Origin: Apoderus coryli
Lineage: Eukaryota > Arthropoda > Insecta > Coleoptera > Attelabidae
NCBI GenBank assembly: GCA_911728435.2
Contig: OU452202.1
Coordinates: 8,473,135-8,537,134, forward strand
Direction of reading: 5' to 3'
Length of the DNA: 64,000 nt
Below are positions 44,309 through 55,826 of this stretch, one piece after another; within the stretch, counting starts at the first letter, position 1; every line of letters starts with the position of its first letter. The position numbers were made by a program, and so were the translations under genes. The notes under the pieces are model-generated. The model was not told the DNA's origin and searched no databases. It saw nothing but the letters and a program-made list of their open reading frames with translations.

Positions 44309-45906
44309 TATATTATAAACATAATAAAAGACCTAATATATAATATGAGTAGTCGTGATGGTATTTGCAGTTGAAAAACGTAAAGTCAACGTATCCCATG
44401 AAATTCATTAATTCCAAAGGGCGCATCTTTAAACATAAATAATTCATTGATATATCGTCACCCCCTACACCGAGTTTAAACCCCTTAAACGGAGAGTGTG
44501 CATTGACACATCCTTTGTTTTCAATTCACTTTACCACCATGTCTCTTTTATTTATTTTGGTTGAAAATTGATGTAAAACAGATGTTAAATATACAGGGTG
44601 GTTCAAAAAAAAGCGGTAATATTTAATTTAGTAGAAAAGTTCCCATCAACATACGTCCGGAATTGCTTTGTTTCCAAAATACAAGGTTATAATTTTTTTT
44701 TAAAATAACTGTTTTTTTTTTAATTAAGTTAAATATCTCGTTACTGATTTTTTTTTGTTAAATTTGGCAGCGTTGTTGCTAGAAATAAGGAGCTTATATG
44801 GTCCTAACTAGATCAAAATGATTAGGTCCGTTAGCGTTACTGGGGGCAACTTAAAAAAAAATGAAAAATAATTTCGTGGCATAGCGGACAAAATGACTGG
44901 ATTTACCTACATACGGAATTTTGTTTAATTTAGCAGGGCCTCAGTCTAATTCAGTAGAACCAGACCGAGGCATGGGTCGACAGATACTGACGATTTCGTT
45001 TCGCTATTATTATGAGCTCGTCAGAGTACCATAGTCCTTGTCCTATGAGATATACAACAGTAGATATATGTAAATTAGTACCAGCTACATACACATAGTA
45101 ATGCACATCCCACTATAAAGAGGCCGATCAAATCCAATATATAAGTAACACCAGCCTTAAAAATAGAAATACAAATAGAAATTAAATGAAAATAGTATAA
45201 ATACAAAACCCTAGGAGGAGACCGTTTATCCCTCTACTAGCATCACCCAAAATATTTGGGTATCAGCAACGCTTCGTCAACCATGTTCAGCACATCCTAT
45301 TCCAGCTCTACCTTTCTTGCTGTCTTTAGCCTTCCTCTTCCTCCACTTCGTTTTAGTGTACCTGTTTCATGAAGGCGTCGATGAATGCTTTCGAAAATAA
45401 AATAATTTGTTTTAATTTAAAGAAGTAGTCCATATTTAGGTGGAGTGCGATATTCGATATGGGGAAATAAAAGGCACAAAATAAGTTTAATAAAACCCTT
45501 TAAGGGTCTTCATTCATCACCAAACATGTTTCAAGGCACCCGGCCTCATCATCAGTGGTGGGTTTATCGAAAAGCTAGTTGATCAATTGGACATACACGA
45601 GTAAAAAACACAAAGTCTGAAAGCAAGACACGCCAATGCATTACTCGATATCACAACATACCACCCCACTGAACTCACCATTTCATAAAAATTATGTAAA
45701 CACAAAACACGAAAAAACAAAACTAAGTCATATTTGATACTATTATTGATGTCGTACTTGTTTTTCTTTTTGAAAATTCAGGCAAGATATTCGTTGTGAA
45801 TACTTTTAAATGGGTCTCCCGATATATCTACAGATTAAAATTTAACTTCGTTTGTATTTTATGTTTCAAAATATCGGCATTGCGCTTATGAAATGCTTTA
45901 TACTTT
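44309..45906. other. Intergenic DNA with transposon-end fragments
   Basis: A mariner-type end, tacagggtggttcaaaaaaa, starts at 44592 without a visible partner. A block at 45486-45575 contains, on the minus strand 45528-45555, a third hammerhead-like core (CTGATGA, T, GAGGC-loop-GCCTT, GAAAC). No gene recognised. Confidence 0.5.
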
Positions 45907-46908
45907 ATTATTATTATTATTAGTTCAGACAGTAAGCGGTGAAACCGATGAGACTGTCGCCCGATTTGTAAAAGATAAAACTCGGCTCAGCGCATAAAAA
46001 CACGACGATTTACTATAACGAGTAGTGGACCATGCAGCTGCCCCGATCTTTAAGCGTAATGTCCAGTCTGTTCTTAAAACTATTCACTGTTGGCGCTGAT
46101 ACAACCTCCTCCGACATATCATTCCACGCATATACCACTCTATTTGACAGAAAGTTTCTTCGAGCGAGCTTGGCGCATCTTTCTTTGCACAATTTCTTGC
46201 TGTTACACATGGACTCGGATTTCTATTAAGATAAAAGAGATCCAGGTTTATTGTGTAATGTCCGCTAAGAACCTTATACGTCTGTATCAAGTCGCCACGA
46301 CGACACATTTCTTGTAGCGTTGTTAAGTTCAAAGTTCTTAGCCGATCTTCATATGGCAGGTGGCACAGCGCTTGTGGAAGCTTGGTAAATCTTCTCTGAA
46401 CTCTCTCCAAAGCCTGAATATCCTTAACAAAATAAGGAGACCATACACTATTGGCATATTCCAGGCCCGGCCTGACAAACGACTTGTACAGCTTCAGAAC
46501 CATGTCATTGGACCTTGATCTAAATGCTTTCTGGATCAAATACCACAATTTGTTCGCCTTCTTCACTACCGCCGAGACATGGATTTTCCATTTTAAATCA
46601 TTGGTAATAATCACGCCGAGATCCTTTTGCTGGAGAGTTGGTCTTAATTCGTGTCCACTAAAGGTGTAGGATATTTCGGAGTTATTTGGTCCCAAATGGA
46701 GGACTGTACATTTATCCAAATTCAAACTCATCAGCCAAGTTGATGACCAAGTCATCACTCTGTCGAGATCGGTCTGGAACACCTCAGCACTCTGCAGCGG
46801 ATCACAAGACAGTTTAGAGTCATCAGCAAAGAAACTTGTATTTGCATTTATATTTCCCGTCAGATCCGATATGTAAACCAGAAACAACAGCGGGCCCAAC
46901 ACTACTAC
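45907..46908 (-). pseudogene. 5'-truncated LINE: RT C-terminal half and 3' tail
   Basis: The minus strand begins LGPLLFLVYISDLTGNI, then FFADDSKLSCD (catalytic FADD), LMSLNLDKCTVLHLGP, KDLGVIITNDLKWKIHVSAV, FVRPGLEYANSVWSPYF and LPYEDRLRTLNLTTLQEMCR. After a frameshift near 46205 it continues CKERCAKLARRNFLSNRVVY, AWNDMSEEVVSAPTVNSFKN and RLD to a stop at 46013. The 3' UTR ends in a TAA/TTA run at 45905-45922. Everything upstream of RT motif 4 is missing. Confidence 0.82.
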
Positions 46909-47146
46909 TTTAGAACGTTTATGGTACAGTGTTTTGTAGGTTTATCTTCTCGGGAGTAAAAATATCAGTATACTTAAAGTACTTACGTATGTATAAAGAT
47001 CAGCAGCACATTCAGAAAGGTCTTGACAAAATAAAAAATACATTATTTCTTTATCGTTTTTTGTTATTGCTATTGTATTAAATTAATTTTAGACACAAAA
47101 TAAAACTTTTCGTTATATATATATTTTTTTACTTACGAGATGTCTC
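46909..47146. other. AT-rich flank
   Basis: No feature recognised. Confidence 0.3.
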
Positions 47147-47300
47147 ATAAATATCCTCCCTGTGTTCATAAATTCGCACCACGACGTCCGAGCGACTTCT
47201 GTGGGATACAAGCGTAATCAGTGACTCCACACAAACTCGCCGACTGCGCCAGGAACTACCGCAACTTGTTAATTCATATAATAAACATAGGAAAACATCA
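47147..47300 (-). CDS. Possible coding exon, unassigned
   Basis: A GC-richer block in AT-rich surroundings ends, on the minus strand, at ATCTC|GTAAGT, a strong donor. One frame is open across it: CGSSWRSRRVCVESLITLVS, HRSRSDVVVRIYEHREDIYE. It may begin at an ATG near 47309 (MRYDVFLCLLYELTSC, a signal-peptide-like start) or after an acceptor (aacaag) near 47273. No family is recognised. It could be a 5' exon of a secreted or membrane protein or a chance frame. Confidence 0.25.
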
Positions 47301-47699
47301 TATCTCATTTTTCTTCTTTGAAAAATAAGCAAGGAATTTCGTTTTACAACTAATACCAATTAAACTGATTTGAAGATTTTCTTCGGGCTCTGAAATATCA
47401 CATCTTATAAATGGCATAAAGTAGACCATGCTTGAATCTCTCAGTTTCCAGAATTGAAATTACGATCAATCGTGAAAAGCTGTGGTGACAAAAAAATACA
47501 ATACCGAAATTATTCAAGAGTAGATTTCCTTGTAGTCCAAATCTTCCAGATGTTAACTCACCTCATTTATTGCGGATTCACTGTACAAAACTCGATTAGA
47601 TTCATCATAAATACAACTGAATGTGAAGAATATCTTACATCAATTTAAGTCAGCGATGCTGTAAAAGCATTCAATCCATTCCATTATCCAAATATTATT

Positions 47700-48420
47700 A
47701 TATTAATGAATGATTTGATTTTAATAAATTATTCACTAGATAAGGACGAACAAGAGGTAACAAATATTAATGATTAAAATGTTAATTTCTAATCATTACT
47801 AATTGATTATTGAAGCAGACAATTAATTCGTAAATTTAAAAATAAAACTATATGTTCCATCTTTTTGACAACCAAAATTTTAAATTATCATTGCAAAATT
47901 TGTGTAAAGTACCTCAAACGGTAATAAAAAATTGTTTTAAACTCTCAATTTAAATAAATAACTTATAGAACACTTTGGGTATGTTGTTGGGTAAAGAAAT
48001 CTTCAACTAATAGATTATTAGAACAATTTTATTGAAGACAAATATAATTTAAATTTTATATAATATTATACACATAGTATATTATTAAATTATATATAGA
48101 TATATTATATTAAATTATTAGATCGACATAAAATTATTGTCTTAGATATTAACACGTATTGTCAATTTTTATATATTATATTTTTTCAATTTGATATATT
48201 GTCACACACAGCTTAAAAATATTGTCATTAATTCCAGCCTCTTACTACCTATACTAATATAAAGATAAGTATATTGATATATTTCCTTTAAAATATAAAT
48301 TATGAAAATATTGTTAAATGTATTATATAATAATAAAATAATTGTATATTAAATTAAGTATAATATTATAATATCTAAAAATCAAGATTTCTTGATCAAT
48401 TGATACAATAAAATAAATAA
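47700..48420. other. Extremely AT-rich DNA
   Basis: Long runs of A and T with short TTATATAATA motifs. No gene, RNA or organised repeat is seen. Confidence 0.4.
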
Positions 48421-48521
48421 TACTATTGAATAGTGATAAGTTCATTTTAATTAATTTTTTAATACACAGTCGTCTAAACTTTTTGTTCATGTTTACATAT
48501 TTCTTTGACAAAGGAGCGAAG

Positions 48522-48725
48522 ATGTACTTTTCATCTAGTAAATTTTTGTTTGGTAAGCAACGGCAACGTTTGTGTGTGTTGCTTGTGTCAATCATCGTTA
48601 TTTTATTAACAATAAAATACACATTGGTCCACCCACTAGTTTTGTCCAAAAATGTGTCTCATAAGAGTATTTTTGATATAAGGTTGGGCGGTTTTTCTTT
48701 TTTATTATACAACACCACTACGTAA
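48522..48725 (+). CDS. Possible exon encoding a membrane anchor, unassigned
   Basis: ATG at 48522, 67 codons to TAA. It reads a short basic N-terminus (MYFSSSKFLFGKQRQR) followed by a 20-residue hydrophobic stretch, LCVLLVSIIVILLTIKYTLV, then polar sequence. This is the layout of a type II membrane protein such as a Golgi enzyme. A splice donor may cut it near 48682 (ataag|gttggg). The surrounding DNA is very AT-rich and no second exon is recognised, so this is tentative. Confidence 0.28.
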   Translation: MYFSSSKFLFGKQRQRLCVLLVSIIVILLTIKYTLVHPLVLSKNVSHKSIFDIRLGGFSFLLYNTTT

Positions 48726-49006
48726 TAATATGTATTGAGTACATACTTCTTTGGTATTTTATACTATAACAACAGTGAGTAGTGGTTGATATCATTGAAT
48801 TAGATTTATTTTAAAACCTCTAAGCTTACAAAAATTCTTAGAAGTTAATAACACAATAGTTAATTTTCAAAAATATGAATTTTAAATTTTCTAGTCACAT
48901 TTGGGTAGGTCTAAAAACCTAGTATATTATATTCTAATGAACTGTTCACGTAATACGTGCCTTGCAAGTTAGATGTCTTAATATTTTTTAGTATTTATAC
49001 AACACT

Positions 49007-49240
49007 TCAGTTAGGATACCATTCTGAGTCAATATTAAGATATAAGTGGGAAAAATTCACAAACATTTTCAGAGAACATATACAGCTTCTTATTGTGCTA
49101 AATATGCCTGAATTTAATTTGTGTATGTATATTCCTGGTTAAAATTTGGATTATTAAAGCCAGGACCTCAGTTAAGATACCATTCTGAGCCAATGTTGAG
49201 ATAAAAGTGGAAAAAATTCACAAACATTTTACGACTGGTT
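49007..49240 (+). repeat. Direct repeat pair, about 70 bp
   Basis: ttaggataccattctgagtc (49012) and ttaagataccattctgagcc (49171) begin two copies that both continue through gtgg-aaaattcacaaaca. The copies lie about 159 bp apart. Confidence 0.7.
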
Positions 49241-49698
49241 TTACCTATACAATTTGGTTTGCTTCATTTCCTGTATCTATACTTTTTACCAGGGTTTAAA
49301 CGACTGTGTATTGATTTAATTATCAATAAATAGGAACTTAAATACCTTAGTACATACTTAGAGTCAATTATATCAATTGGCCTTATTCCTAAAATTATGC
49401 CTAGGTGACATATGTCTGAGATGATATTCTTGATTGTTTAAAAAAATATACTTGGTAAGAGATATGAGTTAAAATAATTTTTATCAGGATATGTGAATAT
49501 GGAGCAATGTAAGTAGGATGTGATATAAAGTAGTATATTGAAAGATATGTAAGATTTATTTAACATAAAATTAAAAACACATGGTGATTACAAAAACTTG
49601 TTCGTTTGAATATATTTATAATCAACCATTCAATATTAGCATGTCGTGTTATCTTCAACAAAATCCAAAAATAAAAGACAGCTTTTCCCGAATGTCTG

Positions 49699-50094
49699 AT
49701 GTTGATGTCGAATGGCGATTATTTTCGATTCCATATTAAACAGCATAATTATGTTTTAGACGGTATATTGACTTGTAGAGAAATCAAAATCAAACGTCGG
49801 TGGTTGCTTTTTTATTTCTATGCTCCAACGATATGCGGCGACTTGTTTCTGTTTGGTTGTGTTGCCGACTTTCTCTTTGATGATACCGTTCGAAATTTAA
49901 ACCAACGACAAATGGCAACATTCAAGATTTATTTCAGGAAAAACGAGAAATATTCGGGACATTTAGAGACTTTTAGAAACATTTTTGAAACAAACAACAG
50001 AAACACAAAAGTTGCTCATCGTTTCTTCAGTGGAATACTTTACCATTTCCGTTACACATTGAGATGTTTAAGCAACATTTTCTTCAGCTTTTAA
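49699..50094 (+). other. Unrecognised ORF of about 130 codons
   Basis: Open on the + strand to TAA, rich in Phe, Arg and Asn. It includes a RRWLLFYFYAPTICGDLFLF hydrophobic segment and FETNNRNTKVAHRFFSGILY. The 5' end has no ATG in good context. No domain recognised; it may be a chance frame or a decayed element. Confidence 0.25.
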
Positions 50095-50783
50095 CAAGAG
50101 CGCCAACTCTATACGAAACCACTAGAAGGTCTATTATTATTTATATTTCATATTAATTTAGTAATGTCACTAATGTCCATATTATATTTTGTATTAAATC
50201 ATGAAATATTTTAATACATTTTATTATCGTATTTACTAAAAATTAATTAGTCTAATTGAACTGCTTGAAGTATTCAAAAAGAATACTTACGGTAGCGTAT
50301 ATTATAGAAAATTTAAAACCACTTAAACGAATAAAACTATAATGAATGATATGGGGCATAGGTACTGTGAACTTATAAAGTACTCTCCTCAAACTCCATA
50401 TCCAGAATGTTACGCTACCGATGATGATAGCAGCACATCAGGTGGCCAGTAGTGTAAATTAATACCACCTTCTCAGGGTGCAATACAGAGTTAACGATCG
50501 ATTTTACATTAAAATTTTGTTGTCTATACGTCCTTCTCAATTTTCTTAGTTTAAATAATATTTGATTTAAGAAGTTACCTACCCAGTTTTTTAGCCATTA
50601 TGTTATTATAGTTATCTTGTAATTGATCCTTTATCCTTATTAATCATACCAGACATTTTATTTACTAAATCTGAAACCTCTGTAAAATACTTCTAACCGA
50701 AAAAGGGAACCCTGTCATTACTTTGATTATGTTATATTCTTCAGAGTAAATGAAACATTCGGAAGGCTTTCTGTATATAGGTA

Positions 50784-51695
50784 CGCTGTGTTCAAGATAA
50801 AAATGAGATAGCATAGGAATCTTGGAAATGGTAGGAGTTACAATGTCAGTTAAATAAGAGAAAAGTTCCACAATTTAAACACCTTTTAAATGGTGTTTTC
50901 AAAAGTAAACTAACTTTAGCCGTTTTCAAGAATTTTTGAAAAAACGATTTTTTGCGATGTTAGTTTTTATTTAATTCTGACTTAATTTTTACAGATGATA
51001 TAAAAAAATGAAAACACTTTGTTGCTTTTTGAGGATAATACAAATTATCACTAGGTTCAAGAAAAATCGTCATAGTTTGTCAATTAATGACTAAATGCAG
51101 AGTAGTAGATTTTGCAAAAACATTCTTTCGTCGTAACTCACAATTATTTATTATTATTTGACAATTTATTTCAGCCGAACATTTTATTCTGTATGCTGTT
51201 TTTTAAATTTAGTTGAAATTTTTGTCCTTTTTTAGTTATTAAAAAAACGTCTTTCTCAGACTAAAGTTTTACGCAAAATAAGTGCCAAACTATGGCGATT
51301 TTTCTTGAGTACTTTTAAATAACAGCTAAAAACACTGAAAACTTGTGTGTGATATACCACCTATTTTTGAATTGAAAATGACTTTTAATTTAACAATAAA
51401 AATCCAAGGCCATATTACAAAACGAAGTTGATAATCGAAACGTCGTAGTGAAAATTTGTAAACGCTATCTTATTCTCCTTATTTCTATAAAAATAATGTC
51501 AGAAATAAATACAAACTAAAATCGCAAAAAACCGTTTTTTCAAAAATTCTCGAAAACGACTAAAGTTAATTTACTTTTGAAAACACCATTTAAAAGGTCT
51601 TTAAATTGTACAACTTTTATCTAATTGAACCGATATTGTAAGTCCTACCGTTTCTAAGGTTCCAATGATATCCCATGCTTATCTTGGACACAGTG
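50784..51695. mobile_element. Mariner-type MITE with inverted repeats over 200 bp
   Basis: The left end tacgctgtgttcaagataa and right end (inverted) tacactgtgtccaagataa sit next to TA at 50782-50783 and 51696-51697. The repeats run on through caccttttaaatggtgtttt, aaaagtaaa-taactttag and gaatttttgaaaaaacg to at least 50980 and 51510 with scattered substitutions. Length 912 bp, no ORF. Confidence 0.75.
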
Positions 51696-51799
51696 TATAT
51701 GCCATGGTTAAATCTGTAGAACGCCTTATATTTTATCTATTTCATTTACTAAGGTATATGCTGAAGGCACTAAAAATTAGATTTCTAACCTTTATGTAG

Positions 51800-52829
51800 C
51801 AGGTGTAAGGATCTTACCGTTAGACTGCGAGGGTTGGTAGAAACTGTACCCACTCATCGGGGACATACCAGAATTGGGGCATGTATTAGGGATGGCATCA
51901 TAGACATGTCCATGGACCACATCAGACCGAAATTTGAATTCGACATAAACTTCGAGGTACATATTATTATGGACCGAGAAATTCTTAATCAAGACTACAT
52001 GCGGACACTGAGAGGGATAACCTGGTTTACAGACGGGTCAAGAACCGAAGGTGGAAGTAGTGCAGGAATATATAGTGAGACAAGGAACTCGAATATAAGA
52101 TTCTCACTGGGGAAAAACACATCCGTGTTTCAAGCCGAAGTGTTCGCAATTTTACAATGTGCAAAACTAAACATATTCAGGGCTTATACAAACAAGCGAA
52201 TCCATATTATATGTTCATATAGCCAGGTGGCATTAAGGACGCTGAGAAGGCCTAAGGTTACAACTAAACTGGTATGGGAATGCCAAAAAGAACTTGGCCT
52301 TGGCGGACCACAATAGGTTAATCGGGGCATTCGGGAATCGAGCGCAACGAGAGAGCGGATTGGCTGGCTAGACAAGCCTCTGAAACCTCATATTACTGGC
52401 ACGGAACCGCCGCTAGGCTTGTCTAAAAGAACGGCGCGGGAACTTCTGAAGTGCTGGGCTGAAAAACTGCTAACATTAAGCAGGAGTCAGTTGCGAGTAA
52501 CTATAGGACTCCCTCACTGGGCACTGCGCCCTGAGAAGCCACCTAAATAAGATGGGGCTGTATAACGGGGACCTGCAATGCAGATTGTGTAATGGGGCAG
52601 TTGAAACAGGTTACCATGTGATATGTGAGTGTGTAGCGTTAAAGCGCAGGCGACACGCTATTTTTGAGCATGCGCTGATTGCGCCAGCAGATAGTGACAC
52701 TCATAACTGAACTCCACAGGTCAGTGGAGGGTACAGGGTTGTTGGATTGGTGGCAACTTTTCACAATAAGCCCATGAGGCTGCAGTGAAGCCGTGGACTC
52801 ATGTCGAACGGACTCTTACAAAAAAAAAA
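51800..52829 (+). pseudogene. LINE RNase H domain and C-terminal zinc knuckle
   Basis: The + strand reads TLRGITWFTDGSRTEGGSSA and GIYS (first catalytic Asp), SVFQAEVFAILQCA (Glu), then IHIICSYSQVALRTL, where the family's CSDSQ Asp is Tyr. A later frame gives GHSGIERNERADWLARQASE, and further on NKMGLYNGDLQCRLCNGAVE followed by TGYHVICEC, a CCHC knuckle. A poly(A) at 52820-52829 ends the copy. This is the C-terminal part of an I/R1/Jockey-type LINE. Several frameshifts and the lost Asp make it inactive. RT and endonuclease are absent. Confidence 0.8.
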
Positions 52830-53123
52830 GGAACTTACCGAATAGCAACCAAAATTATATTGGAAGAAAATGAAGAACTGAAACTATAAAACCTAATATC
52901 ATGCGAATAAATTATTGTATTCGCAGTTATTCAATTGCTATTTTAGCTGATCTTAGTGGAAAACCGTAAAAATTGCAACAATTTATTAACACTGCCGATA
53001 ATTATTTCGTGTAGTTTTTTAATTCACCATGCATTTTAACTTATTAATATTTCAAATTAACGATTTAAATAGAAAATTAAGTTGTTTTTAATAATATGAT
53101 AAAGATGATAAAGATACAAACAC
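52830..53123. other. AT-rich flank
   Basis: No feature recognised. Confidence 0.3.
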
Positions 53124-53271
53124 TTAATGTGACCTAGGATGCATAAACATTTTCCTCAGAATTATATTATCAACAGCAGGCTGTAGTAAATACCTTTTGT
53201 CATCCATTAGTGATATCTGCGAGATTTTGGAATTGGAGTTGTTTTCGTTTTGCCCATCTGCGGCAGTCTCC
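53124..53271 (-). pseudogene. Possible THAP-type second exon, frame-broken
   Basis: On the minus strand a strong acceptor (tctttgtattttacag) precedes 53271. One frame reads GDCRRWAKRKQLQFQNLADI, resembling the RRW-helix part of a THAP domain; another frame then gives SLMDDKRYLLQPAVDNIILR and KMFMHPRSH to a stop at 53124. In P-type transposases this segment follows FRFPKDP and ends with a VC..HF pair, which is not intact here. It lies outside the P-like element at 53748-55183, so it may be a second, older copy or a host gene exon. Confidence 0.3.
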
Positions 53272-54027
53272 CTGTAAAATACAAAGATAAATAAAATTAG
53301 AATATCGTTACGCCGTTGTGTGAGCTCAACCATTAAGTGTCATAAATAGAGTTTTCCCGAAAATGGTTTGGGGTATTTACTGGAATTTCATTACTAGAGT
53401 AAATGGGTTCTAAAATTGGGATGCTGATACAATAAAAGCGCTACATAGAATTTTGCATATTACAACGATGTGGGATGTTGCTTTGCTGATAGAAATAGCT
53501 ACTCAGAAATTCTATACATTATATACATAGATTACTGGCATAAGGTATTTGGTATAAGCATTTGCTGTAAATTTACAAATAGTATGCGCACATACGACTA
53601 TTACTTTAAAACTAATTATATAAGTGAAACGTTACCAAACTTAACAAAGGTGTTTATTTCTATTAAAACTATATTATGTAATCTGCAGAATAAATTACAT
53701 TATCAGGGGGATAATCAGTGGCGGTTGGTTCATAAGGGCACGTGGGCACAGCATAATAAGTACAGCATTCCGAGTCCACGTTGGCACTTTGAACTAAATA
53801 ATTTCAAACTGTGACGTACGCTGCCGCCATTTTGGGTTAAAAAACAGGTCCTGACTAGAAATAATTATAGTTTTCGGTTTCTAACCACAGTACTGTATTT
53901 TTATTTTTGTAAAAATATTTAAGTACATAATAATATGGCTGTCAATTTCTTGTGGTGTGTCATAGTGATTAAAAATAGCCTTGAGTTAAATGTTGACATG
54001 ATTGTGTAATTTTTTATAATAAGAAAA

Positions 54028-54470
54028 ACAATAATAATAAAGACTTTATTGGTACAAAAAAAAGACATTTTTACAAAAGTTGAAGCAGTAGAAAGCACTG
54101 CTTAACCTAAATTTAACTTATATTTTAGCTTAAACTTATCTGAAAATTGTTTTACATCGCTGGCCAAATTAAGTAGGTAGCTTACGTTTACAAACTAATT
54201 TGTTCTCTTACGTCTCAGACAGCGCTCTTAAACTTTTTATATTCTCCGATAGAGCGTTGTAATATTTTGAAACCGTATAGGAAAATGACCTCTCAAAGAT
54301 TGATGTTGAGTTTAGCGGTGGCGTAATGACACTTTTATGAGGAATATTTCCATCACACACAGATCTCCGGAACTTCAATTTTTCATATAAGTTATGTGAA
54401 GGATGGCCTTTTTCCATCTGATGATTTTATTAATCAAAATTAGTGAATGAAAATCCGGCCTTGTTTCATT
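54028..54470 (-). pseudogene. LINE 3' end nested in the P-like element
   Basis: The minus strand encodes HNLYEKLKFRRSVCDGNIPH, KSVITPPLNSTSIFERSFSY and TVSKYYNALSENIKSLRALS to a stop at 54208. This is the last part of a jockey/CR1-type reverse transcriptase (R-H-L-IP-SF-Y-A-YN-LP-I). The 3' UTR ends ccaataaagtctttattatt with its tail at about 54028-54041. Only about 440 bp of the LINE was inserted. Confidence 0.75.
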
Positions 54471-54808
54471 CTTAACCAGCCGATTTCCTTAATCTTAGTG
54501 CTAGCCTCTTTCACCCCTACGAATTCCACATACAAGCCCTGTGTCTGAATTCTGCATCAACTGAATCCTGTTCTTAGCAATTTTAGTCAAACAAGAGCCA
54601 TGTATATATTGTCAATAATATAACCCCTAGCTGATTGCGTTATCATGCTATCTCGCCATTCGACAAATTGTGTTTATGTTTCACTTGCATTTAGTTTAAA
54701 AACATATTAGATACTGTCATTTCGTAATATAAATTTTACGGTTATACAAATAGTTGTTATAAACGTAAAAATATCTAGTATTCATCTTTATTTTTACTTA
54801 TTACTCAC

Positions 54809-54921
54809 CTTACAGGATCTTTGGGGAAGCGAAAAAAATGTTTAGAGCAAGTGTACCGCATGTTGGGACAACATTTTGAAGCACCCACATGTCCTCCCCG
54901 ATTGTTCATTGTATTAATCAT
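54809..54921 (-). CDS. THAP-type first exon of a P-like transposase
   Basis: The minus-strand ATG at 54919-54921 (another in frame at 54907-54909) opens a frame that ends at a strong donor, GTAAG|GTGAGT. It encodes KCCPNMRYTCSKHFFRFPKD and PV. The Cys pair followed by HFFRFPKDP is the start of a C2CH THAP DNA-binding domain as found in P-type transposases. No downstream exon is visible inside the element, so the product is not complete here. An alternative donor (CCT|GTAAGG) lies five bases earlier. Confidence 0.55.
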
Positions 54922-55644
54922 AAGACACGTTAATAAAATTTAAATAATTTTAATTCTCAAGAACACTATACCAAAAACACAGAATTATATTACAAACACA
55001 ATATTTATTTATCTCGTACACGCCGACAATGAACTATATATTGAACACAGGAGTGAACGGTATCTATGTACGTCTATGCGATTATTGTGACGTTTTAACC
55101 CATAATGGCGACATGCGCGACGAGATGCGCAGGACCGCCTCGCAAGGGGAGAGTCAGAATACTGTATTATTTATTATACTGTGACGTGGGCACGTGCCCT
55201 ACCTAAAATATGAAGTAGACAAAATAATTTCAATACTTCGCACCAGACCAGTGTGATTTCGTTAGAATTCCCTATAAAATTTTGCATTTGAAAATTTGAT
55301 TCGAAGACGGTCCTGCCTATGCTATAATCACTCTTGCAAGGCGTCTATTCACGGTAATAAAACAGAACGTAGGTCTTAGCATCGTGCATATTACGATGCT
55401 TTTAGGCACAACATTTTTATGCCTCTATTGTTTTCTTTGCCATCGCGTGCGAAAAACAGAGACAGCAATGCATCGCTACGCTAGTAACAGTAGAAATTAA
55501 ACGCATTTGTGACGTGATATCTGGGGTGCTGCCCTACCCATCAGTCGTGTGGTGTTGTTGTTGTTTTTGTTTTGTTATTTTTGTTTTCGCGAGCGTTTTT
55601 GTGTATTGTGAATGTTTTGATTTTGAACAATTACAATAGGAAAG

Positions 55645-55826
55645 ATGAATTCAGTGCAATATATGAATGGAAATAATGTTAAATTAACATTTGAGGATCA
55701 AATTACTATAAAAAATCTTGGCCGGCCAACACGAATTCTGGAAATTGAGCAAGTTAATGTTACACAAAAACGGACATACAAGCGTAGCTTTAATAAAACT
55801 GTTTATGAGAAGTGTTCGTGGATATG
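55645..55826 (+). pseudogene. hAT transposase, N-terminal part
   Basis: ATG at 55645. The frame reads LTFEDQITIKNLGRPTRILE, EQVNVTQKRTYKRSFNKTVY and EKCSWI, the entry to the TTF-type zinc finger that normally continues with C-x-C and LYCFPCLLF. It is interrupted at 55827 by a LINE. Skipping the insert and one copy of its 11-bp duplication, the same frame continues at 57183 as SWICGCEATNKLYVF, so the insertion did not shift the frame. Confidence 0.8.

Larger units (their letters stand above)
53748..55183 (-). mobile_element. P-like DNA element with THAP exon, nested in the hAT
   Basis: The ends read acagcataataag (left) and, inverted, acagtataataa (right). Exact 8-bp duplications acgtgggc lie at 53740-53747 and 55184-55191; removing the insert restores a continuous hAT end. 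The inverted similarity continues inward about 100 bp (tacagcattccgag/tacagtattctgac; gccattttgggttaaaa/gccattatgggttaaaa). A THAP-like exon sits 262 bp from the right end in minus orientation, as in P elements. A LINE tail occupies the left half. 8-bp duplication plus THAP fits the P superfamily. Confidence 0.7.

Noticed and set aside
46032..46669. Three + strand frames of 65-75 codons
   Set aside because: Shadows of the minus-strand LINE reverse transcriptase.
53470..53814. 114-codon + strand frame
   Set aside because: It runs across the hAT left end and into the P-like element, so it is a composite of unrelated sequences.
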